DNA of 64,000 nucleotides from Craspedostauros australis (lineage: Eukaryota; Bacillariophyta; Bacillariophyceae; Mastogloiales; Achnanthaceae), in the NCBI GenBank assembly GCA_026770025.1, contig JAMXDE010000013.1:124001-188000 (forward strand), in the 5' to 3' direction. Numbering within the stretch: position 1 is the first letter of the stretch; every line of letters starts with the position of its first letter. Position numbers and translations under genes: made by a program. Of this stretch, positions 1 to 9,660 are shown one piece after another. Under the pieces are notes generated by a model. It was not told where the DNA came from, made no database searches, and worked only from the letters and a program-made list of their open reading frames with translations.

Positions 1-500
1 CCAGAGCTTTTGCCGTTAAAGTACAACCAGGTACATCCAAGTACATTCAAAAGCAAGCACACAAAGGGGAAGAGGGGTGGACCACCAGCGTTAACGCGAT
101 TTGTCATTCGCACACTGTACCAACATGCATATCCAAAGATCCAATGGAACCACCTTCAGGAGGCAGCGACAGCGTCAGCGCATGTATCGCAACCGGCGCT
201 CACATGCTGTGCTCAACGGGCCGATCGAACCATGTACCGTATTCTAATACATTGCAATACGTCGGAGCAATACGCTCTGCAGCACTAGAGAGAGAGAGAG
301 TAACCGTACGTTGTACGCTATTAATACAAACTACAATTACATCTACATTTGAACAGAGTAGACGAGAGCAAAGTAGAGCACAGCATGGCATAGCAGAGTA
401 TCAATTGAAGCCTCATCCGCGAAGCGATGCCCTCAGCATTCGCGACCTCTCTTTCGCAGCACATCCCAGAGCATGACCGAAGTATTTCGTATAATATAAT

Positions 501-526
501 ATCATATCATATCATATCATATCATA
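501..526. repeat. (ATCAT)n pentanucleotide microsatellite
   Basis: About five copies of atcat within block A. The matching place in block B (near 3845) has only one or two units, so the tract differs in length between the two copies. Confidence 0.85.
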
Positions 527-934
527 GAATGCTTTGGCTACACCTAACAGTACACGTCATACGATTCAATTGTTCGTCTTTGATAACAATGTCGAAAGGA
601 AAGCATGCGAAAGGATCGTGCAAGATCCAGAGTGCAACAGCGCACGAACTGCATTCAAACCGACCACTATCAACCAAGAGTAGTTGGGCAGTGCAGCACA
701 CCCACGACACGAATGCAATCGTTTGTGCGTGACACACGAAGGTTGGATTCTTCGCCTTCGGCAGAATCTCGCACATGTTGTTGCGATCTCCGCTGTTCGC
801 TGTTCCCACCGCTGATGTCACTGCTGATGCCATTGTCGCATTCTCATCCTTTCTTGCGTCTGCGAGGGCATTCCCACGACATTCTCCTTCATCGTATTGC
901 TTGAAGTGGATGCTGATGCAGGTGTTTGCGGTGC

Positions 935-965
935 CAGAGAGAGAGAGAGAGAAAGAGAGAGAGAG
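935..965. repeat. (GA)n microsatellite
   Basis: A GA tract with one AA interruption in block A. The equivalent position in block B (near 4275) has no tract, so it arose or was lost after the block duplicated. Confidence 0.85.
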
Positions 966-1265
966 CGTGGCTGATTCGCATCCGATGCCGCCTCCCTCTC
1001 TGGTTTGGACACTTTGTTGTAAGACGGTTGCATTGCTCATGATTCAACACGCGCCGTAATTGGACACAGAAGACGCGCCAGAACACGCAACCACCCGAAC
1101 TGTGCCTATCACACGAAACTGAACATTGGCATGTCATGTCAAACATGCACAAGTAACCCCAGCTGCTTCCTTCATCCTCGTCCTCGTATTGGTAACTTGT
1201 GTTGACAATCGCACTACATTCTCCGTACTATATCGAGCACAGCGCCACTATATTCCATTGTCACG

Positions 1266-1267
<2 letters not shown>

Positions 1268-1300
<33 letters not shown>
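1268..1300. repeat. (CT)n microsatellite
   Basis: An uninterrupted CT tract of about 33 bases in block A. Block B has a shorter version at 4617-4637. Confidence 0.9.
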
Positions 1301-1303
<3 letters not shown>

Positions 1304-1349
1304 GAGAGAATATTCAAAACTCCAATGAACCAACCAAGGACAGCAGCAC

Positions 1350-2350
1350 CACCAGCATCTGCCACCGACCGCACCAAAGCACAACACCTCACACCAAACA
1401 ACATCAAAGCACGACACGGTGAAGTGGAGATAAAGCTAAGACATTTTCCAGTCCATCACTGCACAGAATACTCGCAAGTCGTACGAACACTTGTGCCATC
1501 GATAGCGAGAGAGAGTGTGTGTGTATCAGCATCATGCGATCGACTCGTGCCATAGCATCATACATCCCCAAACACAGCCCAACTCATTCCCACTCTCCAT
1601 TCTCATAAAAATAAACCCAGCGCAATCCAATCGAAGACAACACACAGCAGCACATCAACAGCACAGGTGAGGACACAATGAACATGGCAAACCATGCAAG
1701 GACATGACTGTGCGCAAGGCCACCTGTTTGTTGCTTCCGACCTTTACGGCCTTGCCCGTTCTTCCGAGTCCACCATGATGAGCTGCCACCACTATCGCCG
1801 CTATCATCACTGCACCAATTGCCTGCTGCCACTTCATTGTTGATGGTAAATACGGGATTTGAACCTCTCCTTGAACGGAGCGCGGTAAATCGGGTCTCTG
1901 TCTTTCACTTCCGTTTCCACATCAACAACTTGAAGGAACAGATGATGATGCAGGAACAGATGATGGCAGGAATAACATCAGCAATCGTCCACTCGTCACT
2001 TCTTCCGGAACGTCCCTCGTTTCTACCGCTTCTGCTCTTTCCGCTTCTCCTTCTTCCGCTTCTCCTTCATCTGTCCACTTCATTCCCATCTCCCGGGATG
2101 CACTGCCAAGTGCACTTTCTTCAACTCTCTATTGGAACTCTTCACATTGGTGCCATACCAATCCCATGCGCAATCGTAACCAATCGTGCACAATCGTACG
2201 CAATCGTACACGTTCTACTATTATACCTAAGCTTCCATTTGCCATGTCCAATTGCCACTTTCCAATTGCCACATCGCACCTCACACCTCGCACATCGCAC
2301 ATCTCATAATATCAGCTCTCGCAATAAGCAAAGGCAACAACAACACCACC

Positions 2351-2381
<31 letters not shown>

Positions 2382-2384
2382 GCC
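1350..2384. promoter_or_regulatory. Unique upstream region and leader of the Cys-rich gene
   Basis: No gene seen. This 1 kb is not part of the duplicated block and leads into the ATG at 2385, so it should hold the promoter and 5' leader. The last 45 bases before the ATG are a CAA/CCA-rich tract, an unstructured leader type seen at other genes here. An inverted ctccttgaacggag at 1868-1881 lies beside a direct repeat of ggtaaat(ac)ggg; it resembles the 3' end of a tRNA gene but does not fold as one. Confidence 0.5.
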
Positions 2385-3197
2385 ATGGCATTCACCATCA
2401 GGTCCTCGGCATTCAAGCTGGCTCTCATCGTCGCCACTTTGTCAGCCTCCGGATGGGCTCCATTCGCGCCACAGGGAGTACTGGCACAGCCCCAGATCCG
2501 CAAGCGCGTCGGACGCTTCGGAGACTTGGAACATGCCACGAATTCCAAAGATGGATCTGCCAACAACGTTGACACAAACGACGAAGACGATGAAGACAAT
2601 GCTGCCGCTGATGCTGCTGATCAAGCTAACAATGATGACGAAGACGACGAGGAAATGTTCGTGATGCCAAGGAGGCGCTACGCCAAGAGCGGCAAGGGCG
2701 GCGACTCCAACATCAACAAACTGCTCCACTTTCCATGCGTGGACTTCGAACATCCAGAGGTGCAGGCTGCCAAGGACATGCCCGACACCGATGCTCTCTG
2801 CCTCACTAACTCCTGCGACGACGGCTGTTGCCGTTACCACTCCTCCGGCCTCTTCTGCGACACCTCCTTCCGGTTCCCTTACGCCGCCTGCGTCTGCAAC
2901 GCCAACACTGACCGTGAAGCCAACATCACCATCCCCATTGATTTTACCATCGATCCAACTCTCGCCCCCTCCACCGTACCGCCCACCACTCCAACTCCTA
3001 TCGTCGGCTCAGACACGCCCGACACCGATATCTGCCTTGAAGGATCCTTCTTCCAGGACGAGACCACGCACAACTGCGATCAGGCATCGGCCTGCCAGGG
3101 GGTCACCATCGGCGGCAGAGTCACTTGCTGCTTGAGGGTCTTCTGCTTCTGCGAGACCTTCGACGACTTCGACAACGAGTGCGTCCCATTCGCATAA
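2385..3197 (+). CDS. Small secreted Cys-rich protein with acidic pro-region
   Basis: The product has 270 residues; function unknown. An N-terminal signal peptide (hydrophobic LALIVATLSASGW core, likely cut near residue 35) marks it as secreted. Residues about 60-90 are strongly Asp/Glu-rich and are followed by a basic stretch (MPRRRYAKSGKGG) that could be a cleavage site. Then come two Cys-rich blocks, the first containing SCDDGCCRYHSSGLFC and PYAACVCN, the second CDQASACQG and CCLRVFCFC, separated by a short Thr/Pro linker. About 16 cysteines outside the signal peptide suggest a disulfide-locked extracellular fold. The ATG at 2385 sits in a good context (gccATGG) after a CAA-rich leader. Spacer copies lie on both sides, so it is probably one member of a tandem array. 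The acidic region could bind cations or mineral, but that is only inference. Confidence 0.85.
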   Translation: MAFTIRSSAFKLALIVATLSASGWAPFAPQGVLAQPQIRKRVGRFGDLEHATNSKDGSANNVDTNDEDDEDNAAADAADQANNDDEDDEEMFVMPRRRYAKSGKGGDSNINKLLHFPCVDFEHPEVQAAKDMPDTDALCLTNSCDDGCCRYHSSGLFCDTSFRFPYAACVCNANTDREANITIPIDFTIDPTLAPSTVPPTTPTPIVGSDTPDTDICLEGSFFQDETTHNCDQASACQGVTIGGRVTCCLRVFCFCETFDDFDNECVPFA

Positions 3198-3223
3198 GCG
3201 CCCAGGTCAAAGCACCAGCCAGC

Positions 3224-4687
3224 GCTTTTGCCGTTAAAGTACATCCAAGTACATCCAAATACAACCAGGTACATCCAAGTACATGCAAAAGCAGGCACAC
3301 AAAAGGGGAAGAGGGGTGGACCGCCAGCGTTAACGCGATTTGTCATTCGCACACTGTACCAACATGCATATCCAAAGATCCAACGCAACCACCATCAGGA
3401 GGCAGCGACAGCGTCAGCGCATGTATCGCAGCCGGCGCTCGCATGCTGTGCTCAACGGGCCGGTCGAACCATGTACCGTATTCTAATACATTGCAATACG
3501 TCGGAGCAATACGCTCTGCAGCACTAGAGAGAGAGAGAGAGAGAGAGAGAGAGTAACCGTACGTTGTACGCTATAAATACAAACTACAATTACATCTACA
3601 TTTGAACAGAGTTGACGAGGGCAAAGTGGAGCATGACACAGCAGAGTATCTACTGAGCCCAGCACCATTCGCATCAATTTGGCAAGATTGCAAGACAAGA
3701 TGCGATCGTGTATTGTGTTGTCGATGCGAACATCCACAGCCAACACCACCAAGAGAAGCCTCATCTGCGAAGCGATGCCCTCAGCATTCGCGACCTCTCT
3801 CTCGCAGCACATACCAGAGCACGACCGAAGTATTTCGTATAATAGAATATCATATCATAGAATAGAATGCTTTGGCTACACCTAACAGTACACGTCATAC
3901 GATTCAATCGTTCGTCTTTGATAGCAATGTCGAAAGGGTAGCATGCGAAAGGATCGTGCAAGATTCAGAGTGCAACAGCGCACGAATTGCATCCAAACCG
4001 ACGACTATCAACCAAGAGTAGTTGGGCAGTGCAGCACACCCACGACACGAATGCATTCGTTTATGCGTGACACAGGAAGGTTGGATTCTTCGCCTTCGGC
4101 AGAATCTCGCACATGTTGTTGCGATCGCTGCTGTTCGCTGTTCCCACCGCTGATGTCACTGCTGATGCCATTGTTGCATTCTCATCCTTTCTTGCATCTG
4201 CGAGGGCATTCCCACGACATTCTCCTTCACCGTATTGCTTGAAGTGGATGCTGATGCAGGTGTTTGCGATGCCAGAGAGTGGCCCAATGCCAGAACTATT
4301 CGCATCCGATGCCGCCTCCCACTCTGGTTTGTGCGCTTTGTCGTGAGACGGTTGCATTGCTCATGATTCAACACGCGCCGTAATTGGACACAGAAGACGC
4401 GCCAGAACACGCAACCACCCGAACTGTGCCCTATCACACGAAAATGAGCATTGACATGTCGCAGATACAGACGAGCGCCTCGACTAATGCCGACCCTCGC
4501 CAGCTGCTTCCTTCATCATCCTCATCCTCGTATTGGTAACTTGTGTTAACAATCGCGCTACATTCTCCGTACTATATCGAGCACAGCGCCACTATATAGT
4601 ATTCCATTGTCACGCTCCTCTCTCTCTCTCTCTCTCTGTGTGTGGAGAGAATGTTCAAACCTCCAATGAACCAACCAAGGACAGCAA
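3224..4687. repeat. Duplicated non-coding block, copy B
   Basis: Direct copy of 5-1349, starting about 27 bases after the stop codon of the Cys-rich gene. It contains GA tracts (3526-3553) and a CT tract (4617-4637). No gene is supported. Homology stops sharply after ccaaccaaggacagca, beyond which the sequence is unrelated to copy A. Confidence 0.85.
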
Positions 4688-4846
4688 CACGACCACAACA
4701 ATGGCAACAACACGAATGAGACGAAATAAATGCAACGACTGAGAATGACCTGGCGCTATCGCCACCACAGACATGCCCAATCGACTATGGGGCCATGCTG
4801 CTTCGCCACTGAGGCTGTAGGTCGCACCTCCGGCAGTACGATACGC

Positions 4847-5897
4847 TCAAAGAGTACTGTACGACCGACAATGATGCAGAGACACGATGGGAGCCGTTTG
4901 GTTGGTGCCGATTGTCATTCTCCACAAGACAAACCGCACGCGCACATCCAAGAACCGACCTTCCGAAAGCGCTCGTGATGTTTGCGGGACTTGGATGATC
5001 AACAAGACAGCACGCGTCCTGCTCGTCACCGTGGAGAACACTGCTGGAAGTGGAGATGGTGGATTGAAAGAACATCGATACGACTCTGCATAGTTCTCCA
5101 TGATGTTGTGGAGAGGAACCGTTAGTTGTATGGTAGATTTACAGCCAGAGAAACGATTTGTTCACTCCGAGGTTTGGCGGGAAATGACCCAGGATGTCCG
5201 TGAGTCTTGGAACTCGAGAATGTGGTTTCCATCAATGACAGCATCAAAGTCAAAACTCACGATTCCGTATTCCGAAGAAGTACCAATACAAAGATAGTAT
5301 TGCACATGTGGTACCATTGAACAAGAGGACCAACTGATGGGCATATAATACGTTTGTCCTGCCATCAGTCCGCATGCGTCACCAACACGCCACCAGCCTG
5401 CTTTTCTGTGTTCCTGCATCGCTTGGTTAAAGTGATCAATCGGGCCCTTCACGGCGCGGTTCCACTTCACGTTTGTTCCAGCGGGGAAAATTAATGTCCT
5501 TCGGCGCACAAGAATCGTCATCGAATGTCGCCTTTCGCAAAAATGGCGCGCTACCAACACAGACGTGGTCGATCCTTCGTCAGTGACGAGAAACGGGGAA
5601 ACACCACAGACTACCTAAATCACCCAAAGAGAGAACGCGCGTTGCCTCGCTCTCGAAAGAGACGGAGAGAGCTCGTGCTTGAGCAACACACCCCTTGATG
5701 CTGTGTCGTGCAAGTAGAGAAGAGCGCTGTGGACTCTTCATGACCAGAACGCTGCCTGTCGCGGTGAAGCCCATACTCGGTGTTTGTGGAGCATAAGTGA
5801 GCGCAAGTAGATTATTTATGCTGCAGAGATTATCGGTATTACTCCTTGCGTCGCACACGCTTCCACAAAGTTCTCCGCAATGAGAGGCACCGCACAA
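4847..5897 (-). pseudogene. Unidentified decayed coding segment (possible fossil)
   Basis: The minus strand here reads as protein-like sequence rich in aromatic and beta-forming residues (for example PIDHFNQAMQEHRKAGWW and YGIVSFDFDAVIDG), unlike the low-complexity shadow frames elsewhere. It has no usable single open frame and looks broken, with at least a few breaks. I do not recognise the family. The pattern could suit a virus-like jelly-roll capsid or another transferred gene, but nothing here proves it. It lies in unique sequence between duplicated block B and the LRR gene. Confidence 0.3.
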
Positions 5898-6416
5898 TGC
5901 TCACTCTGCTGCACGCATTGGTGTCGTGGCATTGCTGTCGCATTCGCACGACCGCAAAAGGCCGTTCCGTGTTTGTGCTGCTGGGCGGAGAGAGTCCACA
6001 GGAATCTCTGTTTCGTGGTACCAACGCTTGACAGGTTGTTGTGTGATCAGCCTTGGATGGTTGCGTGGCGCTCTCCGGAACAGAGAAGCGACGTTGGATA
6101 GTCATGCTGCAGGACACAGAGTTGGTGATGGATGGCAAGGAGGCGCACAACCGAACCCTTTCCACAACCCAGAGCAGATACCGTACATTGGAGACAGGAG
6201 ACAGGAGGCAGAGAGGTGGATGGACAGGGAGACACAAATAATAGAAAGCGAGAAAGCGAGAAAGCGAGAAAGTGTGTTTGTTTGTGTGTGTGAGAGAGAG
6301 AAGGAACAGGACACCTCTTCAGAGCATCGATTGCGATCTATAGACGTACCTACGTGAACAATAACAGACGGCAACAGACGACAACAAACCGCAACAAACG
6401 ACAACAAACGGCAACA
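5898..6416 (+). promoter_or_regulatory. Upstream region and CAA-rich leader of the LRR gene
   Basis: No gene seen. An 8-base tandem repeat (gaaagcga, 6244-6271) is followed by a purine tract. Immediately before the ATG at 6417 is a 55-base run of related CAACAGACG/ACAACAAACG units, an A/C-rich leader. The frame stays open upstream to a GTG at 6354, but this stretch is repeat and the ATG in gcaacaATGG is the better start. Confidence 0.5.
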
Positions 6417-9400
6417 ATGGCGACCAGGATGCTGAGATCCATCCACCAGCGGACGTCCAACATCGTGAACACGGTGGTGTACGCATCGCAGATCTTCTCG
6501 CTGCTGCAATCGCAGGAAGACGAGGAGACCTCCACCGACATCCTCTGCCGTCGCCTCTTCGAGAATGAGCAGACGTCCTTCCAGATCGGTTGGTTCGCTG
6601 CGGACTACTTCACCAAGGACGATCTGCAACGTCTCTCGTCCGCCATGAAGTGCAACACCTCGGTCAAGTTCGTCTCCGTCGGATGGTCGCTCAGGCCTCG
6701 CTCCCTGCTGGTTCTGCTCGAGGCACTGTCGCACATGAAGCACGTGCAGGAGGTCTCTCTGGTGCTGCATGCGGACCTACCGGAGTGGATCCTCTGCGCC
6801 ATCCACCAGCACTGCTCCTCCCTGCGTTCGCTCGATGTCAGGAATATCCACATCCGCAAGTGCACCACTTCGATGGAGTACTGCGGCACCCACGATCGCT
6901 CGCCTCTTTTGGGACAAGCACCATCCACCACGGCGTCTGCTTCTACTTCTGCGATGCCAAGCGCAACGCCTGCTCATGCCAACGCTGCGATGGAAACTGA
7001 TCTGGACACAGCACTAGACATTGGGTTCAATCCCTACGATGATACCGACAGGTTCGATCATCACCTTCCCCATCAGCAACACCGACATCAACAGCACCAA
7101 CAGCATCAACAGCACCAACAGCACAATCCATATAGCAGCAGCAACGACACCAACGGCCAGTGTGTGAAGGGATGCAGCTTCTGGCTCTCCAAGTTCATCC
7201 CGTCGTGCTTCCTCTCCCCGCCACCATGTTTTGCATCCCGTCAGATCCTCGTCCAGGAGTATAACATCACGTGCGTGCTCCCGCATCTACTGCGTCCGCG
7301 TCCCTTCGATGATATACAGCACCACAATATGTTCGTCCCATCGACCTCCATCAACTACCATCACTACCATCCCACGGATCGTCTGCAGGTCCTCAAGCTC
7401 ATGGACTGCGACCTGCAGATGGAGCAGATTGTCGAGATCAGCAACTTGCTATCGGTTCCCACTTCCCCCATCTCATACGCATCGCAGTCATCCCATCCAT
7501 CCAACCGATCGACAACCGGAACAACCAGATCAACAACCAGAACAACAACAGCAGCGACAACCAAGGCAACACAACGGCCACATCCGCATTCACATAATTC
7601 GCAGAATCCCGGCTTCTTTCTCAAGGAACTCTGCCTAGCGCACAACACCAACATGCCGGCCAAAGGACTGCAGCTGCTCCTAAAATCCAACATTCGGAAG
7701 CTTGACTTCACCGGTTGCGAGATTCCGCCGACCAACGCCAGGGCCATGGCGGCCACCCTCGATCAAATACAAATTGCCAGAACCAACTGGTTGCATCGCC
7801 AAAGACGTCGTCAGTACAAGAAGCAACGCCAACGATCGGTGCATTCACCATGCGAGTGTCACAAGCGCCATTCCTCCTCACGTACAAGTAGAGGCTGTCG
7901 CAGCGCAGACTTACACCAGCCCGATCCAGCCGTGCCGTCCATGCCATCCAACATAGCCACAGCAGCGATACAGACAGAAATAACAGCAAAAGCAACAGCA
8001 GAAGCAACCACAAACATGGGCGGCGTAGGCAATGTCGATCAAACAGAGGACGCTACCATGTATCCCCTCCAAGAACTATGTTTGGCGCGCAACCAGTACC
8101 TCGGAACCGGAGTCATTCCGTTGATCCGCACAGCACGCCGCACACTGCGCACGCTCGATTTGTCCTATACAGGGTTGGACATTAAGTCCATCCTGCAGGC
8201 AATCACCGCGCCATCCACATTACCATTGCCATCGTCGGCAGAACCGATGGATGACAGCAACAGCATTCGCAGCGGCGGGAACGCCACGAGACAGCCGCTC
8301 ACCGACACCCGTACCAACGAAGGGCACGTATTGCAAGAGTTGGTGCTGCAAGGATACGACGAGTTTCCAGATTCCTGCCTGTACCACTTCTTGTGCCATC
8401 CGAGTAATCGCATCACTTCTTTGATACTCGACAATCCCGAGGAGCGGACGGTCGTCTCGCCGAACACACTGTACCAATTGGTCGAGGGAATCGTCCACAA
8501 CTACCACCTGCAAACCATCAAGCTCGAATGGGGCGATTCGTCCACGTATACTTCCTACCTGCCCCGCAACGCAACCCTTCCGAATGCCACTGGTAGCCAC
8601 AGGTACATCCATCACAACGCTCTCCTCCAATCCAGATCCAGATCTGATGCCGGGGTGCCTGGCGTCGGTACCCCCGCTCTATCCACTTCGTCTGCTTCAT
8701 CCTACGGCAACCTGGTATCACCGTCATCACCGCCATCACCACCATCGCTGTCGTTCGAAGCCTCGTGGTTGCAACGAACCATGGAGGATGACTACGCGAG
8801 CGCCATGCGTGACCTCAACGCAAATCCGGATCAGGACCCGGTCATGCTGCTGCCCTTTTCGTACGCCGTCTACCGCGAGCACGTCGATTTCTACTTGCTG
8901 CTCAACAAGGCAGGTCGCAAGATCCTGCTGTTGCAAGATGGAGGCATGCGCATGTGCGGGAGGGTAGATGCGAATGTTTCCGGCGACGCTGACAACAACT
9001 GCCCTACTCCGTCTTGTCATCATCTCGCCGCGGCAAACGGCTCATCACGATGCCAAAGCGAAGATGCAGCACAAACAGGAGAATCAAGCGAGATGGAGCC
9101 CATCCCGGAGGACTTGCAGTGCAATCCCCATGACGGAGACCACACCGCGCCCTCATCGCAACAGCAACAGCAACAGCAACATCATCAAACGCCCATGCCA
9201 TGTCCCCATCCTTCCGACGATCCACACCGCAATGATGCATCGCGAATACTCGCACATGCGCAGTGTCCAATCTGCCACCACGCAGAGGCCGCGTTGCGAC
9301 CCAGGCGGATTCGCTCCAACGGAATACGTCATCGCGCAGTCATTTCGGGGGATGTCGCTGGCAACACTGCGACGAAGGACCTTGCGGATGTCCTTGGCTC

Positions 9401-9479
9401 GGTCCGAGACGACATCAACGCCATGTTTTGGTTTGTCACCAACGGGGCTCCGTTGCTGTGCCGTGCCTCGAAGCAATAG
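6417..9479 (+). CDS. Leucine-rich-repeat protein, diatom type
   Basis: The product has 1020 residues in one exon. Degenerate LRRs of the LxxLxLxxN/C type are scattered between low-complexity inserts: about residues 65-140, 320-345 (LQVLKLMDCDL), 400-440 (LKELCLAHN, IRKLDFTGC), 550-600 (LQELCLARN, LRTLDLSYTGL) and 638-705 (LQELVLQGYDEF, LQTIKLEWG). Inserts are His/Gln- or Ser/Thr-rich. The C-terminal part has HVDFYLLLNKAGRKILL near residue 820 and DDINAMFWFVTNGAPLL at the end, a tail typical of diatom LRR proteins. LRRs bind proteins; no catalytic domain is visible and there is no signal peptide, so a cytosolic or nuclear scaffold is likely. It converges on the giant gene at 9661, leaving 181 bp. 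Its second half is duplicated at 20476-21894. Confidence 0.85.
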   Translation: MATRMLRSIHQRTSNIVNTVVYASQIFSLLQSQEDEETSTDILCRRLFENEQTSFQIGWFAADYFTKDDLQRLSSAMKCNTSVKFVSVGWSLRPRSLLVLLEALSHMKHVQEVSLVLHADLPEWILCAIHQHCSSLRSLDVRNIHIRKCTTSMEYCGTHDRSPLLGQAPSTTASASTSAMPSATPAHANAAMETDLDTALDIGFNPYDDTDRFDHHLPHQQHRHQQHQQHQQHQQHNPYSSSNDTNGQCVKGCSFWLSKFIPSCFLSPPPCFASRQILVQEYNITCVLPHLLRPRPFDDIQHHNMFVPSTSINYHHYHPTDRLQVLKLMDCDLQMEQIVEISNLLSVPTSPISYASQSSHPSNRSTTGTTRSTTRTTTAATTKATQRPHPHSHNSQNPGFFLKELCLAHNTNMPAKGLQLLLKSNIRKLDFTGCEIPPTNARAMAATLDQIQIARTNWLHRQRRRQYKKQRQRSVHSPCECHKRHSSSRTSRGCRSADLHQPDPAVPSMPSNIATAAIQTEITAKATAEATTNMGGVGNVDQTEDATMYPLQELCLARNQYLGTGVIPLIRTARRTLRTLDLSYTGLDIKSILQAITAPSTLPLPSSAEPMDDSNSIRSGGNATRQPLTDTRTNEGHVLQELVLQGYDEFPDSCLYHFLCHPSNRITSLILDNPEERTVVSPNTLYQLVEGIVHNYHLQTIKLEWGDSSTYTSYLPRNATLPNATGSHRYIHHNALLQSRSRSDAGVPGVGTPALSTSSASSYGNLVSPSSPPSPPSLSFEASWLQRTMEDDYASAMRDLNANPDQDPVMLLPFSYAVYREHVDFYLLLNKAGRKILLLQDGGMRMCGRVDANVSGDADNNCPTPSCHHLAAANGSSRCQSEDAAQTGESSEMEPIPEDLQCNPHDGDHTAPSSQQQQQQQHHQTPMPCPHPSDDPHRNDASRILAHAQCPICHHAEAALRPRRIRSNGIRHRAVISGDVAGNTATKDLADVLGSVRDDINAMFWFVTNGAPLLCRASKQ

Positions 9480-9660
9480 AGGTTGTGACACCATGCTCTC
9501 GAGCATCGGGGAAGAGACAAGGTCTGCAACCTCCAAACAACCGAGCGCGAAAGCAAAGAAACACAGAGTAATAGAGCAGAGCAGGGTAGAGTGGGGTAGA
9601 ACAGTGCAACAGCATACTATATATCTCATAAGTACAGGTATATGTAGGCAATATTTAGTG
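9480..9660. other. Convergent 3' gap of LRR and giant genes
   Basis: Only 181 bases separate two stop codons that face each other; the same gap of 181 bases is kept in unit 2 (21895-22075). AT-rich stretches (atactatatatctcataag) could serve poly(A) signals for both strands, and the transcripts probably overlap at their ends. Confidence 0.6.

Larger units (their letters stand above)
5..1349. repeat. Duplicated non-coding block, copy A
   Basis: This stretch matches 3224-4687 in the same orientation, starting at cttttgccgttaaagtac and ending near ccaaccaaggacagca. The match is broken by small indels; copy B carries roughly 100 extra bases near 3610-3760, and copy A has a GA tract at 935-965 that copy B lacks. 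I see no convincing gene: the open frames are short and do not survive between copies. Copy B begins about 25 bases after the stop of the Cys-rich gene at 2385-3197, so copy A probably begins just after an equivalent gene lying left of the window. The block is therefore most likely the spacer of a tandem gene array. Confidence 0.85.

Noticed and set aside
522-1040. Minus-strand open frame of 172 codons in block A.
   Set aside because: The equivalent frame in block B is not kept, and part of it is GA microsatellite.
1841-1900. GGTTCAAATCCCG-like tRNA B-box on the minus strand.
   Set aside because: The flanking bases do not pair into a T-stem or acceptor stem, and no A-box or anticodon arm is found upstream.
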